Shown in pieces: positions 1 through 9,225 of a stretch of DNA of 64,000 bases (the first letter of the stretch is position 1; the number at the start of each line of letters is the position of its first letter). A program made the position numbers and the translations under genes. The notes under the pieces were generated by a model. That model was not told where the DNA came from and searched no databases. It saw only the letters and a program-made list of their open reading frames with translations. Location of the stretch: positions 1-64,000 of the forward strand of contig CAJNDS010000669.1 in the NCBI GenBank assembly GCA_905221605.1. The letters are read 5' to 3'. Origin of the DNA: Symbiodinium natans (taxonomy: Eukaryota; Sar; Dinophyceae; Suessiales; Symbiodiniaceae).

Positions 1-335
1 CCGACGCCCGACGCCATCCGACGCCCGACGCCCGACGCCCGACGCCCGACGCCCGACAAAGACGCCCGACGCCCGACGCCCGACGCACGACGCGCGACGC
101 ACGTCGCAAGACGCACGACCCACGACGCGCGACGCGCGACGCACGACGACGACGCCCGACGACGACGACGACACCCGACGACGACCACGACGACGACGAC
201 ACCCGACGACGACCACGACGACGACGACGATGACGACGACGACGAACGACGCACGACGCACGACGCACGACCCACGACGCACGACGCACGACGCACGACG
301 GACGACGCACGACGGACGACGCACGACGACGACGC

Positions 336-396
<61 letters not shown>

Positions 397-409
397 ACGA
401 CGACGACGA
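1..409. repeat. GACGCC/ACGACG satellite block
   Basis: Continuous GC-rich short-unit repeat. It starts as CCGACG-type hexamers, changes to mixed ACGACGC/ACCCACG variants, and ends in a pure GAC trinucleotide run at about 335-393. An open frame reading mainly Arg/Thr/His then poly-Asp crosses it. That composition follows from the repeat and is not a gene. Confidence 0.9.
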
Positions 410-559
410 CCTGGTAATGCCAGGTAATGCGCTTTGTAATGCCATAAAACAAAGCACGCTCGTAATATCCTGGTAATGCCAGGTGATGCGCTCATCTTGG
501 AAGTGAAGTAACAGTCCTGTTTAATATTTTAGCTTTGTAATGCCACAAAACAAAGCACG
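410..559. repeat. Direct duplication with interrupted second copy
   Basis: The unit at 410-458 (CCTGGTAATGCCAGGTAATG, then GCTTTGTAATGCCATAAAAC and a short tail) occurs again downstream. In the second copy the first half is at 469-492 and the second half at 532-559, separated by about 39 bp not found in the first copy. Each half matches with one substitution. Just downstream, CAATGAAAGCATG is repeated twice in tandem near 568-593. Confidence 0.8.
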
Positions 560-667
560 ATTGAAAACAATGAAAGCATGCAATGAAAGCATGCAGCAAC
601 ATGGCAAATGATCAACACCTGAACTCAACGGTTCAAGCGGTCAACAATGCTTCGACATTTTCGGCCA

Positions 668-1015
668 CCCAGCACCCTAAATTTTCCGGAAATTTAGGGA
701 GCTGGGCCGTGGCTTCTGAACATGATCAGGCTGCATCCGTTTCCTAAATTTCCTGAAAATTTTGGGTGTGTAAATTTTCGGAAATTTAGGAAAGCGATGA
801 AGCAAATTTTCCGGAAATTTAGGGACCGAGGCTTCGGGCTACCCGGAACCAGAAATTTTCCAGAAATTTAGGGGAGCGAATCCGGCTTGCGGCCGTCGAA
901 GAGGCCCAGCCTTTCAAAGGGCACAGCCCAAGCCCCAAAATTTCCCGGAAATTTTGGGTCCCGGGTAGGCCAAAGCGGCTTGCTCGCCGGGGTCCAGAAA
1001 TTTCCGGCAAATTTT
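668..1015. repeat. Cluster of AAATTT-CCGG-AAATTT palindromic words
   Basis: Seven imperfect copies of a near-palindrome of the form AAATTTTCCGGAAATTTAGGG lie in about 350 bp (near 670, 747, 772, 804, 851, 937 and 988). Spacings are irregular, from about 25 to 86 bp. Each copy has T/A-rich arms around a CCGG-like centre, and most are followed by an AGGG or TGGG tail. No gene is recognised here; short open frames through it are accidental. Confidence 0.75.
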
Positions 1016-1074
1016 GGGGCTGGGGCACTCCGAGGCGTGACGCACCGCATAGGGCTGGTTTGACCGTAGCAATT

Positions 1075-1720
1075 TATAGAGTAGATGAATCTTCGAATAT
1101 ATTGTTTTCTTCGATACATAATCTTCCATACGATCCATCAAACAAGAATACGACCCAAATTTAATCCCAAAAATTTATTTTCCCAAGATCCCGGACGCCG
1201 AACAATATTCTCCTCATAAATATCCCTCTCCTTCATCAAAATCAATAATATCAGAATTCTCGGTTCATCTTCGATTTTGCTTTAACTTCCCTCTCCTTAT
1301 TTTCTTCAATCGGGAGGGACGTTACAGAAATAAAACTATCGATACGATCTTCCATAGAGACGAAATATAAAGATCGAAATATCCAAGAAATCTATCAAAT
1401 ATCATAAATAGAATTCGAATCCATCATTTTCGAAATAATAAGAGAATACGAATTCGGAATCCATTACTTATTGAAACTCTCTATCAAGAATACGATGAAA
1501 TCTTGAGATATCTGATGGATCAATGAATTAATAAATTATCCAATTCATTGAGGAAGATATAGAGAGATATATTAGGAGATTCAATAGGAATACGTCATAG
1601 ACAAGATATGACGAAATATAAAATAAATAAACCAAATAAGAAAATCTTATATTTGTTGTGGTTCTTTTTAAAAATACTCTGTCGACCACATATGAACTTT
1701 CCTCACAAGTTGAAATTCCG
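1075..1720. other. AT-rich island without recognised gene
   Basis: About 650 bp are strikingly A+T-rich and dense in GAATAC, GATAT and ATAGA words, unlike the GC-rich flanks. Only short broken frames exist on either strand. It could be a decayed insertion of foreign, viral or organellar DNA or a local low-complexity tract; no protein family was recognised. Confidence 0.6.
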
Positions 1721-2949
1721 ATCCGGCCCAAAAACCCAAGACCCCAAATACATCGCCTGTAATCGGCAGGAAAGACCGGAGAAATCAAGCTGCAAAAGCC
1801 AGCCTCTAAGACACGTGTTGCAGGGCCTGACGATTCCTGGGCCCTTCGGCCCCGGAGTGGCAGCGAACGACCGAAGATGAGGATGGTACAAAAAAAGACA
1901 TGGCTGAATCCAAGAAAGGAAATACCAATTGCTCCCGACCCAGCATCCTGCTGAAATCAAGCAAAAATGCCACAACTCTTGGAGGCCCCCCCAATGCCCA
2001 AGTCAGAATTCCCAAGCCCAAGTGCCAGAAGCGTTCTTTCGAGATACAGAGTGATCGACTGACACTCGTGAAGTGCAAAATGGAAGTTTCCCCTACAGCC
2101 TAATCGACTCTACCTCGGCAATACCTACTGCTTTGGCTGTGCTTTGGCAACCGCCTTTATATTCGTTTCACCAAACCTACAGTCTGATTTTCGTCCATCT
2201 ATTTGTCAGAGCGTCTTGTGAAATAAATACATTAAACAATAGCCCAAGCCAGCGAAAAACTAGCGGATGTCAGGCTTGACTTCTAACTGGTGCCGTTGCA
2301 AGCACGCCAAGGCCGCTGTAGCCGTAGGTCTTTGTACCTGGAGTTGCGGCCCGGGGCCGAAGCCATCAGGGGACCCAGGGGACCGTCTAAGGAAAATGGA
2401 GAAATGGAGACTTCGAAGCTTCAAGCCCGTGCCTTCCGTGACTCCGGCTGTGTTCATCTTTAGGCAAGAAGTCTTGGTTTGACTAGTTTGGAGAAGACCG
2501 ACATCAGGGCCTGGAAGGTCTGACCAAGAGCTGTCACCATGTATCTGCATATCCCGCTACTGCTCCGACCGCTCCGGCTACTGCTCCTGCTACTGCTCTT
2601 CTTGCTATCTCCAACTCCTGCTCTCGTCATACTATACCACCCAGCTACCACCACTACCACAACCTTCCAGGGCACAAGAAACTCGGCGATCCAGGTGGGC
2701 AGTCCATCCTTGGGGCCGACGACCTCCACATCTGAGCTTCTCTGGGCGCTGGATTTTCAATCCGTTTTGACACGATTCTTTGTGGCCAAGTGCGTAGACG
2801 TGGTAGATCTCTACACGAGCGCATCTTCTTGTAATTACATGTTCCAGATCTGCGATGTAACATTGCAGGGAACTCAACCAGGAACATCATGTGCGATGAA
2901 GCTGGAAGGAATTTTGTCAGTTTATTCTAGGGGGAAAAGGTCTTTTGTT
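1721..2949. other. No gene recognised
   Basis: Mixed-composition DNA with short open frames on both strands, none with a recognisable domain. A CTG/CTC-rich tract at about 2555-2615 reads as poly-leucine on the plus strand and is simple sequence. Confidence 0.5.
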
Positions 2950-2954
2950 ACAAA

Positions 2955-3075
2955 GGTGCGGTGGGACGCGGATGCGGGCGGGGCGGGCGACGGGCGGGGC
3001 GGGCGACGGGCGGGGCGGGCGACGGGTGGGGGATGGGACGCGCGGGACGTGGGACGTGGGCGCGAGGACGCGAGG
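2955..3075. repeat. GGGCGGGGCGGGCGAC minisatellite
   Basis: Tandem GC-rich units of about 16 bp (GGGCGGGGCGGGCGAC), about three clean copies, decaying into GGGACG-type words. It produces long low-complexity Arg/Gly/Asp frames on the plus strand and Pro/Ala frames on the minus strand, which I treat as artefacts. Confidence 0.8.
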
Positions 3076-3119
3076 GCATGTGGGGGATGCAGGCGATGTG
3101 AGTGATGCGGGCCGCACGC

Positions 3120-3420
3120 CAGGCGAGACGCGGCAAGGAAACTCTAAGAAGCCCTAAGACCGAAAACCCGAGAAACCCTGAACCTGCAAACCCTGGAACC
3201 CTAAACTCGAAATAAACGGCCTAAGCCCTAAACCACCTTAAGCCATAAAACTTCAAACCCTAAGACCCAAGACCCCACCAAAAGCCCTAAACATAAAACT
3301 AACCCTACATAAGCCCTTGAACCTTAAACCCTAACCTTGAGAACAATGTAAGCCGTAAGCCTTCCAAGCCCTGTAAACCCTAAATAAAGCCCTAAAAAAC
3401 CTAAACCCTACCCCCCAACC
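3120..3420. repeat. Degenerate telomere-like CCCTAAA block
   Basis: About 300 bp packed with AACCCTAA, CCCTAAAC and GCCCTAA variants on the plus strand, separated by a few bases each. It resembles a heavily mutated array of the TTTAGGG-type repeat used at plant and dinoflagellate telomeres. Similar but sparser blocks recur across the window in both orientations. Confidence 0.75.
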
Positions 3421-3695
3421 CAGCTTCAGTTTCTGATACGCCCTAGTCTCTGGTTCGCTCCGGTTTCAGACTGGTATTTTCTGATTCGTAGTTGCTGGTT
3501 CGCAGGCTGCTTTTTCGGATGTTTTCTGTGGCGCGCTCTAGCTACAGTAGTCACCAACTGCCCACACATGTCCAAGAAGGGGTGTGATGCGCATGGTCTC
3601 CTTTCGCACAAAACCTGCCCCCGCAGTGTTGTTTAGGGTGTTGAGCAGGTTTTGAGCCACAAGTTGCGCCGAATGAAGCTGGCCTCCGTTCCTGC

Positions 3696-3830
3696 GCGAA
3701 TGTAAGGGCGAGCCCAAACGACGCCTTCCTTCTGCTGCAGTGAGGTCAGGAAGTCAAGATTCTGCAGCGTGCCGCTTTCTTCCGCGTTGATGTCGCAGTA
3801 CGCTACCCCTCCACCAGGAGGGTTCTTGTC
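3696..3830 (-). CDS. ATP-grasp ligase exon: DINAEESGTLQNLDFL
   Basis: Forty-five codons from DKNPPGGGVAYCDINA to VVWARPYIR, acceptor CTCAG|GACA. It matches the post-catalytic region in the family (VNA..SG.L..i.FL...., then a KPLVKAG-like strand). A GC donor after CGC at 3695 is likely. The remaining C-terminal exon or exons, expected towards 3.4-3.6 kb, could not be placed. Confidence 0.7.
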
Positions 3831-6800
3831 CTGAGCAGCTCTTGGCCTACTCTACTTCTCACGAAACCGACAGAGTTAATGCTGCCGCTTGCGTGACAGT
3901 TACTCCAAGGACAGATGTCAGCCGAGACTCAGCGATAAAAGGGCGGCAGGGAATGCCGGCTGCCACAAAAAGTGTCTCCTCAACGAGGTCGACACCCCAA
4001 ACTCGCAGGTTGGTTTCGTGAACCTGCCCTCCGCCCATGCGAGCGTTGACCTCGATGAGGTGGGGCCCATGCGAGGTATACTTGCACTCGACGTGAAACA
4101 CCCCTTCCGTAAAGCCCAAGCATTTCAGGGTGGAAATGGCAAGATCCTTGAGCTCCTTTTGCCGATTCGAAGGCAACACCGAAGGGCAGACAGCGTAGGT
4201 CTCGTTGAAGTAGGGCTCGAGGGTCGGCCCATTGTCCGTGACAGCGGCGTAGCGCCACTCGCCCTGGCTCATGACTACGTCAACGTCCACTTCGTTCCCA
4301 TCCTTGCTATTTGGGAATAATTGCAGCCGGCTGGTATTCGCCTCGGGCTCTCTGGCCAAAAGGCGTCGATGTGGAGTCTCCTTCCCTCCCCGCACTCAAC
4401 CAATCCCAACAACTCCCGACAACCTCCGAAAACGCCCGCGACCCCCCCCCCCGCCCTGCCCCCCCCGACCGGTCTTTGTTGTTTCAGCTGCGCTTGGCTT
4501 CTGACGAAATTTCACGAGCCTCTCACGTCTGTAGCTTCAACCTCTGTTTGTTCATCAGTAGCTACGCGCGACAGGAGAACAGTTTGGCTGCCGCTATACT
4601 CCGCTGTGCCCACCGCCACCATCCGATACGAAGATTCTTAGGACCTCCTGACACTCCCCCCGCTGACGCTCCGGGGAAGCCCTTGGAACCCTATAAAGGC
4701 AATGGATTGCATGGCTTGGGCCGGCTGCCGACGTGGCGCTTGCCAGGGAGCTCAAACTAGTTTAACAACGCTGCAAGATGCTGCAGAACCCTTCAGAAGA
4801 TCTGAGATTCAAGGTACTGCTCCATGAGGAGCGTGCAGTCCATCGCACTCTCAGCCTTGATGCCCTTTCCAGTGCCATCATCCTGAGTCAGAGCACCACT
4901 TGACACCACCAGCTTGGAGAGCTCCGAGATGATTTCGACGTAGCTTTTTCGCAGTTCCTGCTCGGAGCTCACCTTCTTCACGCCTAGGGATGCCGCCCCG
5001 GAGATGGGCTTGAGCACCTGGAGGGGCCACCCTCAGAAACACGAACTTTGATTCCAACAAGGGGGGCAGGCGCATGGCTTCTTTTGGGGGATTGTTTGGG
5101 AAGCATTTTTTGGGCTGTTAAGTCTCAGTTGTGCTTCTTTATTCGTTCAGCTTTCTGGCCCAGTCCCAAGGCGACGCGACTGTTTTATGGCCCAGGCGCA
5201 GCCGGAAAGCCTACTGTCTTCATCGCCTCACTGAGCTCATCGGCGCCTCCGCAGGAGAGCGCTCAGGGTCTAAACCAATCGAGTGTTCCCCATCGCCAAG
5301 GCCACCATGAAAACCGAAGTGGCTTTACTGTGTCCACTCTCGGCCCTAAACCAAGCAACAAACCCTAAATCTGAGCAGACGCCGCATAGGTGATTATGGG
5401 TGAATCCTGTGATAAACAAAACCAAAATACTCTCCTCAGCTGCAAGCATTCCTACTCCCCGGCCTTTGATGAGCATGTTCTTGGGGGTGGGCAGGCCAGC
5501 AGCTTTCATCTCTGCACGCGTGCGATGTTTGTCCCGGGCCTTGTCCACCTTTTGGACGCGGATCAAAAGGACTCGGGTCGGCGTTTCAGTGTGTTGGGCC
5601 CAGTAGGGCCGGTGTGTAGGGCCCAACGCAAGGCCTGTTTAGATGAAGGGTTTGGGCACTTGAGAGCCTTGCGGGGCCTCACGGAGTCTTATGGGCCTCC
5701 AGATTTTTTCTTCTGTTTGGGCGGTCACGGCTGTGCATTTATGTTTCTGCCGTAGCAACTCATTTGCAAAAGAATTAATGTAAGCCTTCTTGTCTTAAAA
5801 TTGTGCTAAATAGTGCTCCTAGTGCTACAAAAGTGCTAAGACAGTGGGAAAATGCTTAATCGTGCTAATTGTGCAAATAGCGCGAAATAGAAGCGCGAAC
5901 TCGTGCGAAATACACAAAAACACAAAGAAACACATTCATTTAGCACAAAGCGGCCACAAAGCGGCCACATGACAAAATTTGCAGCCAAAAGGGCCAAGAC
6001 AAGCAGGAACTACTTGCAAAGAACGCTCTCAGACCTAGGCAGTGTCCCATCTACCAGTAATTATGGCTTGAAAAGCTTCCATGATATTCAACCTAAACTC
6101 ATGTGTCTTTGCGGTGTTGACTCGGTGGCGTTCATCATGGATACCCAAATGTCGGAGGGGCGCAAAGGGGGGAACGGCAACAGCCTAGGTTCCAACTCTA
6201 CGACTGGTAGACTGAACAGTCGAAAACTCTTTGGACTCAGAGGTTTAGCGTTCGTTCACCATGGAGGATCCTCTCTCTCCACGTGAAACCTCAAATCTTT
6301 ACATGCCAAAGCATAACATCCACCCGGATACGTGACTCGTGAATCCTCAACTCAGCGGAGTTCAACTCTTCACTGACAAGCTTAATCAAAATCCTTAAAC
6401 TGAAGTTGCCTGGGCTCTTAAGCATGACTTTGGACCCCGAAGCCCAGATCTCACAACCTCTCGAAACCTGTCAAAGCATCTAACTGTTTGACTTTTTCAA
6501 CGATCTTGAATCCCCAAGAACTTCGTCCTTGACGTCCTATTTTGGGCCAAAGCCGCGGAGAGGGGTCTGGGGCCTGGAAGGCCCAGCACTTCTGCCAGCC
6601 TGCACGTCACGCTTGACAAGCCCTGTTGGTTTGGGGAGTCTCCGGATTTGGCTTTCGAAAATTCTGGGACCCCAAAACTTGGGCATTGACATGACCTTGG
6701 TAAGCTTAATGGGTTAGTGTTGACGATGTGATTCAGCCTAGGATTCACTGGCGCGGCTGTCAATACTCCTTCTTCCAGGTGCCGCCTTATGACGAAAAGG

Positions 6801-6939
6801 ATAACGAAGGTCTGGAACGAGGGCTTTGGCAAGTACAGAAGTATAGTACTATTTTTGTGCCCTATGCAAAAACCTCGCAAACCACACCAGCGCCTTCATT
6901 TTAAGACTCACGCGTCGTCTTCGGAACTTCTACTTTTTC

Positions 6940-7012
<73 letters not shown>

Positions 7013-8056
7013 TACGACTACTACGACTACTACGACTACTACGACTGCTACGACTACTACGACGACGACTACGACTACGACTACGACTGCTACTGCTACT
7101 GCTACTGCTACTCCTACTACTACTGCTACTGCTACTGCTACTGCTACTGCTACTACTACTACTACTACTACTACCACTACTACTATCCTCAGCTCATACC
7201 ATGTCAGCTTTGGAAAGGAATACCTAGCGCCACACTAGCGCTATCCTAGTGCCTACATGGGTGAGAGCCTGAAACCTGCACATACGCATGGTGCCGCCTT
7301 GTGGCGAAGACATAAACCAGCAAGAGCGGAACTTCATATCGCACCTTCATCATATTTTACATACATGGTATTTTGACGTCTGCCCACTGGGGTGCAGACA
7401 GGCCCTGAGCCCTAAACCCTCAGCCTCGCCACAACTGGAACGGAGAGCTCGCAGAAGGTGATAACGGCGTCGGCATCGAGTGTCAGCGGATCATTTCCTC
7501 AGATGCTGAAGGGCCTGCCTTCAGGAGGCTAGCGGATCAGGGCTCAGTTTGGCGCAGACCTGGTTTCGGATTCCCAGGTTAGGAGCCCACCAGGAGTTTA
7601 GGGGCTCCTCGTTCGGGGGAGCTTGGCCAAATAGAAAAGGGGGCTGCATGGTGCACTTCCCCCCCCCCCCCACGGCCCTACATCCCTACCTAGGAAGAAC
7701 AACTCGATCTCTGAGCTTCCAAGTGCGCGAATCGCTGCGAGGGACTGCTCGAAAACGGCCTCTGCATCCTGACAAAACGGTTTGGGGTTCCAGGACTGTT
7801 GCTCAAGTAGAAGCTGCGGTTTGCAGCCTAGGGTTCAAAATCCGCATGGCCCGAACTCCTTCAGCTGAGATTTGACATGGGGCCATGAGTCCACCTCTGA
7901 AGGGATGAAACCTTCTAATTTAATTTTCCGTTGATCCAAGTTCCGTTTAGGCCTCGGACGAGAGATGGCTTCAGAACAAATCGCTTGTGGGCTGAGTTTT
8001 GGACTTGATACACTTGCAGACGACAAAAGGCTAAGGTTGCTAGCTGGCGCTGCTGC

Positions 8057-8089
<33 letters not shown>

Positions 8090-8392
8090 CTGGGACATGT
8101 CGATGGGGACGAATTTGGCGATGACGCCCTCATCTACCAACGACTTGGCCCAGCTGTCTGGGTGCTCGATGATGACGCTCTTAACCTCGGGGTGAAACTG
8201 GATGACCTGCTTAACATAGGGATCTCTGCAGTTCATGTCTCATTCGGGGATCTTATATCATGCGCAGAAGTACAAGAGTCCCTCACCTCATTGGCGGTCC
8301 CGCATCTACTCCGCACGTATGGAAATGTGTGGCCAAGCTGCGCCCAACTGCATGGCGCGCTCGTAGATGAAACGCTTGCCCGCGTAGCCAGC
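3696..8392 (-). CDS. ATP-grasp amino-acid/dipeptide ligase, carnosine-synthase-like (gene span, ten exons resolved)
   Basis: Ten exons, transcribed from high to low coordinates, join in one frame for 1188 nt (396 codons). The order of motifs is that of the ATP-grasp family that includes animal carnosine synthase (CARNS1): GYAGKRFIYERA, EHPDSWAKSLVDEG, VITFCELSVP, LAEVLGLPG, RDKHRTR, VGFPA, LKPISGAASLGVKK, EVDVDVV, HVECKYTS, LIEVNARMGGG and WGVDLVEE. CARNS1 joins beta-alanine and histidine using ATP; the substrates of this protein are unknown, so ligase is as far as the name should go. Glu and Asn of EVNAR are the expected metal-binding residues. Donors are GC in six introns, GA in two and GT in one; all acceptors are AG|G. 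The start, any N-terminal domain and the C-terminus below 3696 are not resolved. I see no frameshift or internal stop, so it appears intact. Confidence 0.85.
3904..4302 (-). CDS. ATP-grasp ligase exon: catalytic core (EVNARMGGG)
   Basis: One hundred thirty-three codons from DGNEVDVDVV to about TSVLG. It carries EPYFNETYAVCPSVLP, GVFHVECKYTS, PHLIEVNARMGGG and WGVDLVEE, the most conserved part of carnosine-synthase-like ATP-grasp ligases, with the Glu and Asn expected to hold magnesium. Acceptor is AAG|GATG. The GT donor at 3903-3902 keeps phase 0 with the next exon; other donors up to the stop at 3861 are possible. Confidence 0.88.
4811..5017 (-). CDS. ATP-grasp ligase exon: VLKPISGAASLGV
   Basis: Sixty-nine codons, phase 0 at both ends, from VLKPISGAASLGVKK to LLMEQYL. 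KPxSGAASLGV is the ATP-binding lysine strand and glycine-rich loop of ATP-grasp enzymes. The donor is CTT|GAAT, a GA donor; using it joins MEQYL to DGNEVDVDV exactly as in homologs, whereas a GT donor does not. Confidence 0.88.
5200..5246 (-). CDS. ATP-grasp ligase exon: ADELSEAMKTVGFPA
   Basis: A 47-nt exon, phase 1 to phase 0, completing a Gly codon and adding ADELSEAMKTVGFPA. Acceptor GGAG|GCGC, GC donor GCT|GCGC. VGFPA leads directly into the VLKPISG strand in the following exon, as expected for ATP-grasp enzymes. Confidence 0.85.
5464..5548 (-). CDS. ATP-grasp ligase exon: VDKARDKHRTR
   Basis: An 85-nt exon, phase 0 to phase 1, encoding VDKARDKHRTR and then AEMKAAGLPTPKNMLIK. It has an AAG|GTGG acceptor and AAAG|GCCG donor (GC). 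The DKxxTRxxxxxAGLPxPxN pattern is the classic entry into the ATP-grasp fold. Confidence 0.85.
5800..5930. repeat. GTGCTA-rich degenerate repeat
   Basis: Within an intron of the ATP-grasp gene, GTGCTA/GTGCTAA words recur about seven times at 6-20 bp spacing, then drift into GCGAAATA and CACAAAAACA words. Probably a decayed short tandem repeat. Confidence 0.5.
6554..6599 (-). CDS. ATP-grasp ligase exon: LAEVLGLPG
   Basis: A 46-nt exon, phase 2 to phase 0. It encodes the remainder of the split Arg codon, then LAEVLGLPGPRPLSA. Acceptor GCAG|GCTG, GC donor GCG|GCTT. An alternative donor at 6573 would break the phase of the following exon, which is why I chose 6553. The next intron is 1005 nt. 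Confidence 0.75.
6944..7188. repeat. TAC/CTG trinucleotide microsatellite inside an intron
   Basis: About 245 bp of CTA trinucleotides with regular CTACGA and CTGCTA variant blocks. It reads as poly-Thr on one strand and poly-Val on the other. It lies entirely within the 825-nt intron (6600-7424) of the ATP-grasp gene. Confidence 0.9.
7425..7497 (-). CDS. ATP-grasp ligase exon: VITFCELSVPVVA
   Basis: A 73-nt exon, phase 1 to phase 2, with acceptor GAG|GAAA and GC donor GAG|GCTG. It encodes NDPLTLDADAVITFCELSVP and VVA. TFCE followed by VP is a strong family motif. The downstream 825-nt intron holds a long TAC microsatellite. Confidence 0.85.
7720..7768 (-). CDS. ATP-grasp ligase exon: DAEAVFEQSLAAIRAL
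   Basis: A 49-nt exon, phase 0 to phase 1. The acceptor is CAG|GATG and the donor CTTG|GAAG, a GA donor. The residues match the helix after the first beta strand in this ligase family, where homologs read like DADxVFDRCLDAI. The split Gly codon is completed by the next exon. Confidence 0.8.
8043..8089 (-). repeat. GCA repeat at an intron 5-prime end
   Basis: An imperfect GCA trinucleotide run (CTG on the plus strand), interrupted once by GAA, begins exactly at the 5-prime splice site after the exon 8090-8185. If read through, it would add poly-Ala to the protein, but the joined reading frame shows it belongs to the intron. Confidence 0.75.
8090..8185 (-). CDS. ATP-grasp ligase exon: VKSVIIEHPDSW segment
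   Basis: Thirty-two codons (VKSVIIEHPDSW to PIDMSQ), phase 0 at both ends. The acceptor is GAG|GTT. The donor is CAG|GCAGCAG, a GC donor that is also the first unit of a GCA trinucleotide repeat filling the start of the intron. Confidence 0.85.
8342..8392 (-). CDS. ATP-grasp ligase exon: GYAGKRFIYERA segment
   Basis: Seventeen codons ending MQLG in phase 0 with a GC donor (8341-8340). The motif AGYAGKRFIYERA marks the start of the pre-ATP-grasp domain. I placed the start at an AG|G acceptor (8394-8393). The same frame stays open upstream to about 8425, so the exon could begin earlier. Intron to the next exon is 156 nt. Confidence 0.75.
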
Positions 8393-8843
8393 CTGCGGGA
8401 TCACGACAGGGCGTAGTGGCTGAGTGTCATACTGAGGAAGCTAGAGGGTGGGTGCGTCTTTGCGGACTGTGTGACTGTGCGTGTGTGCTGGCAAGATGCG
8501 TTGCAAACCAGTTCATGAAGCACGTATTAGGCAACTTCGGCACAGTACATCGCACAGAGCATGCGCAATGAACCTGGAAAGAACTGCGTACAGACCGCTA
8601 CAAAGCAATGCGCTTGGCGAGCTCCCTAGTTTCCCACACGTTGACATAAAAAAAGACTGCGGACAGCAGACTTTCAAAACGAGTAGACAGATTGGACCTT
8701 AAACTTAAAGCTCGAACACAAAGCTCTTTTGCGAGACCGGGTTTGACACTGAGCCACGGTAAAGAAGACGATGGTCGCCCCCTCCAGAAGCTTCCGCCGG
8801 AGCGCCTGTCAAGTCTTGGGGATCATTCCGATGATGCCTAGTC

Positions 8844-9218
8844 TTAGCTCGGACGATGCAAGTCACTGCAAGTCACTACCCTGTACGTACTACATCTTTC
8901 TACAAAAGCGCCATGCTTGGAGCACGAGAAGAAAGGAGTGCATTCGGCGCGGTTCTGTTGCACACCCAGTCTGTCCTGCGCTTCCTCCCCGCTGGCTTCC
9001 ACCAGCTCTGTTGGAATGTGGCCTCGATGTTCTTTGGGGTCTGCAGGCATAACAGTCATGGGGCATGTGCCGTCTTCGTGCACAGTTGCGAGGTGGATGG
9101 AGGGGAACACCTGTTTCGCCCCAAGCTCTTCTTCGATTGCTTCTTCAGTTTCGTTCTTACTTCCTGGGACTACTTTATAGATCCCTCGGCAAAAAGCCCG
9201 GGGCGGCCCTTCCAACAT
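8844..9218 (-). CDS. Exon-like open segment upstream of the ATP-grasp gene
   Basis: An open minus-strand stretch includes SKNETEEAIEEELGAKQVF and HLATVHEDGTCPMTVMPADP, acidic and protein-like rather than low-complexity. It lies upstream of the resolved exons on the same strand and could encode the N-terminal part of that gene. Its boundaries and connection are not shown by the sequence. Confidence 0.3.
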   Translation of the reverse strand: MLEGPPRAFCRGIYKVVPGSKNETEEAIEEELGAKQVFPSIHLATVHEDGTCPMTVMPADPKEHRGHIPTELVEASGEEAQDRLGVQQNRAECTPFFSCSKHGAFVERCSTYRVVTCSDLHRPS

Positions 9219-9225
9219 TTGAGGA

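Noticed and set aside
230-427. Small frame with poly-Asp
   Set aside because: GAC repeat translation; no independent evidence.
2539-3105. 188-codon plus frame starting with a Leu-rich segment resembling a signal peptide
   Set aside because: The Leu run comes from a CTG/CTC tract and the C-terminal half from a G-rich minisatellite; no ordinary protein sequence remains.
6574-6622. Alternative exon reading GLSSVTCRLAEVLGLP with donor at 6573
   Set aside because: Its phases do not join the neighbouring exons. The 6554-6599 version links VVA-R-LAEVLGLPG and the following VDKARDK exon in frame.
6789-7238. 149-codon poly-Thr frame and antisense poly-Val frame
   Set aside because: Products of a TAC trinucleotide repeat lying inside an intron of the ATP-grasp gene.
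7835-8236. Single 133-codon minus frame with poly-Ala as one exon
   Set aside because: Only VKSV...DMSQ (8090-8185) matches the family. The poly-Ala part begins at a GC donor and the downstream part is intronic.
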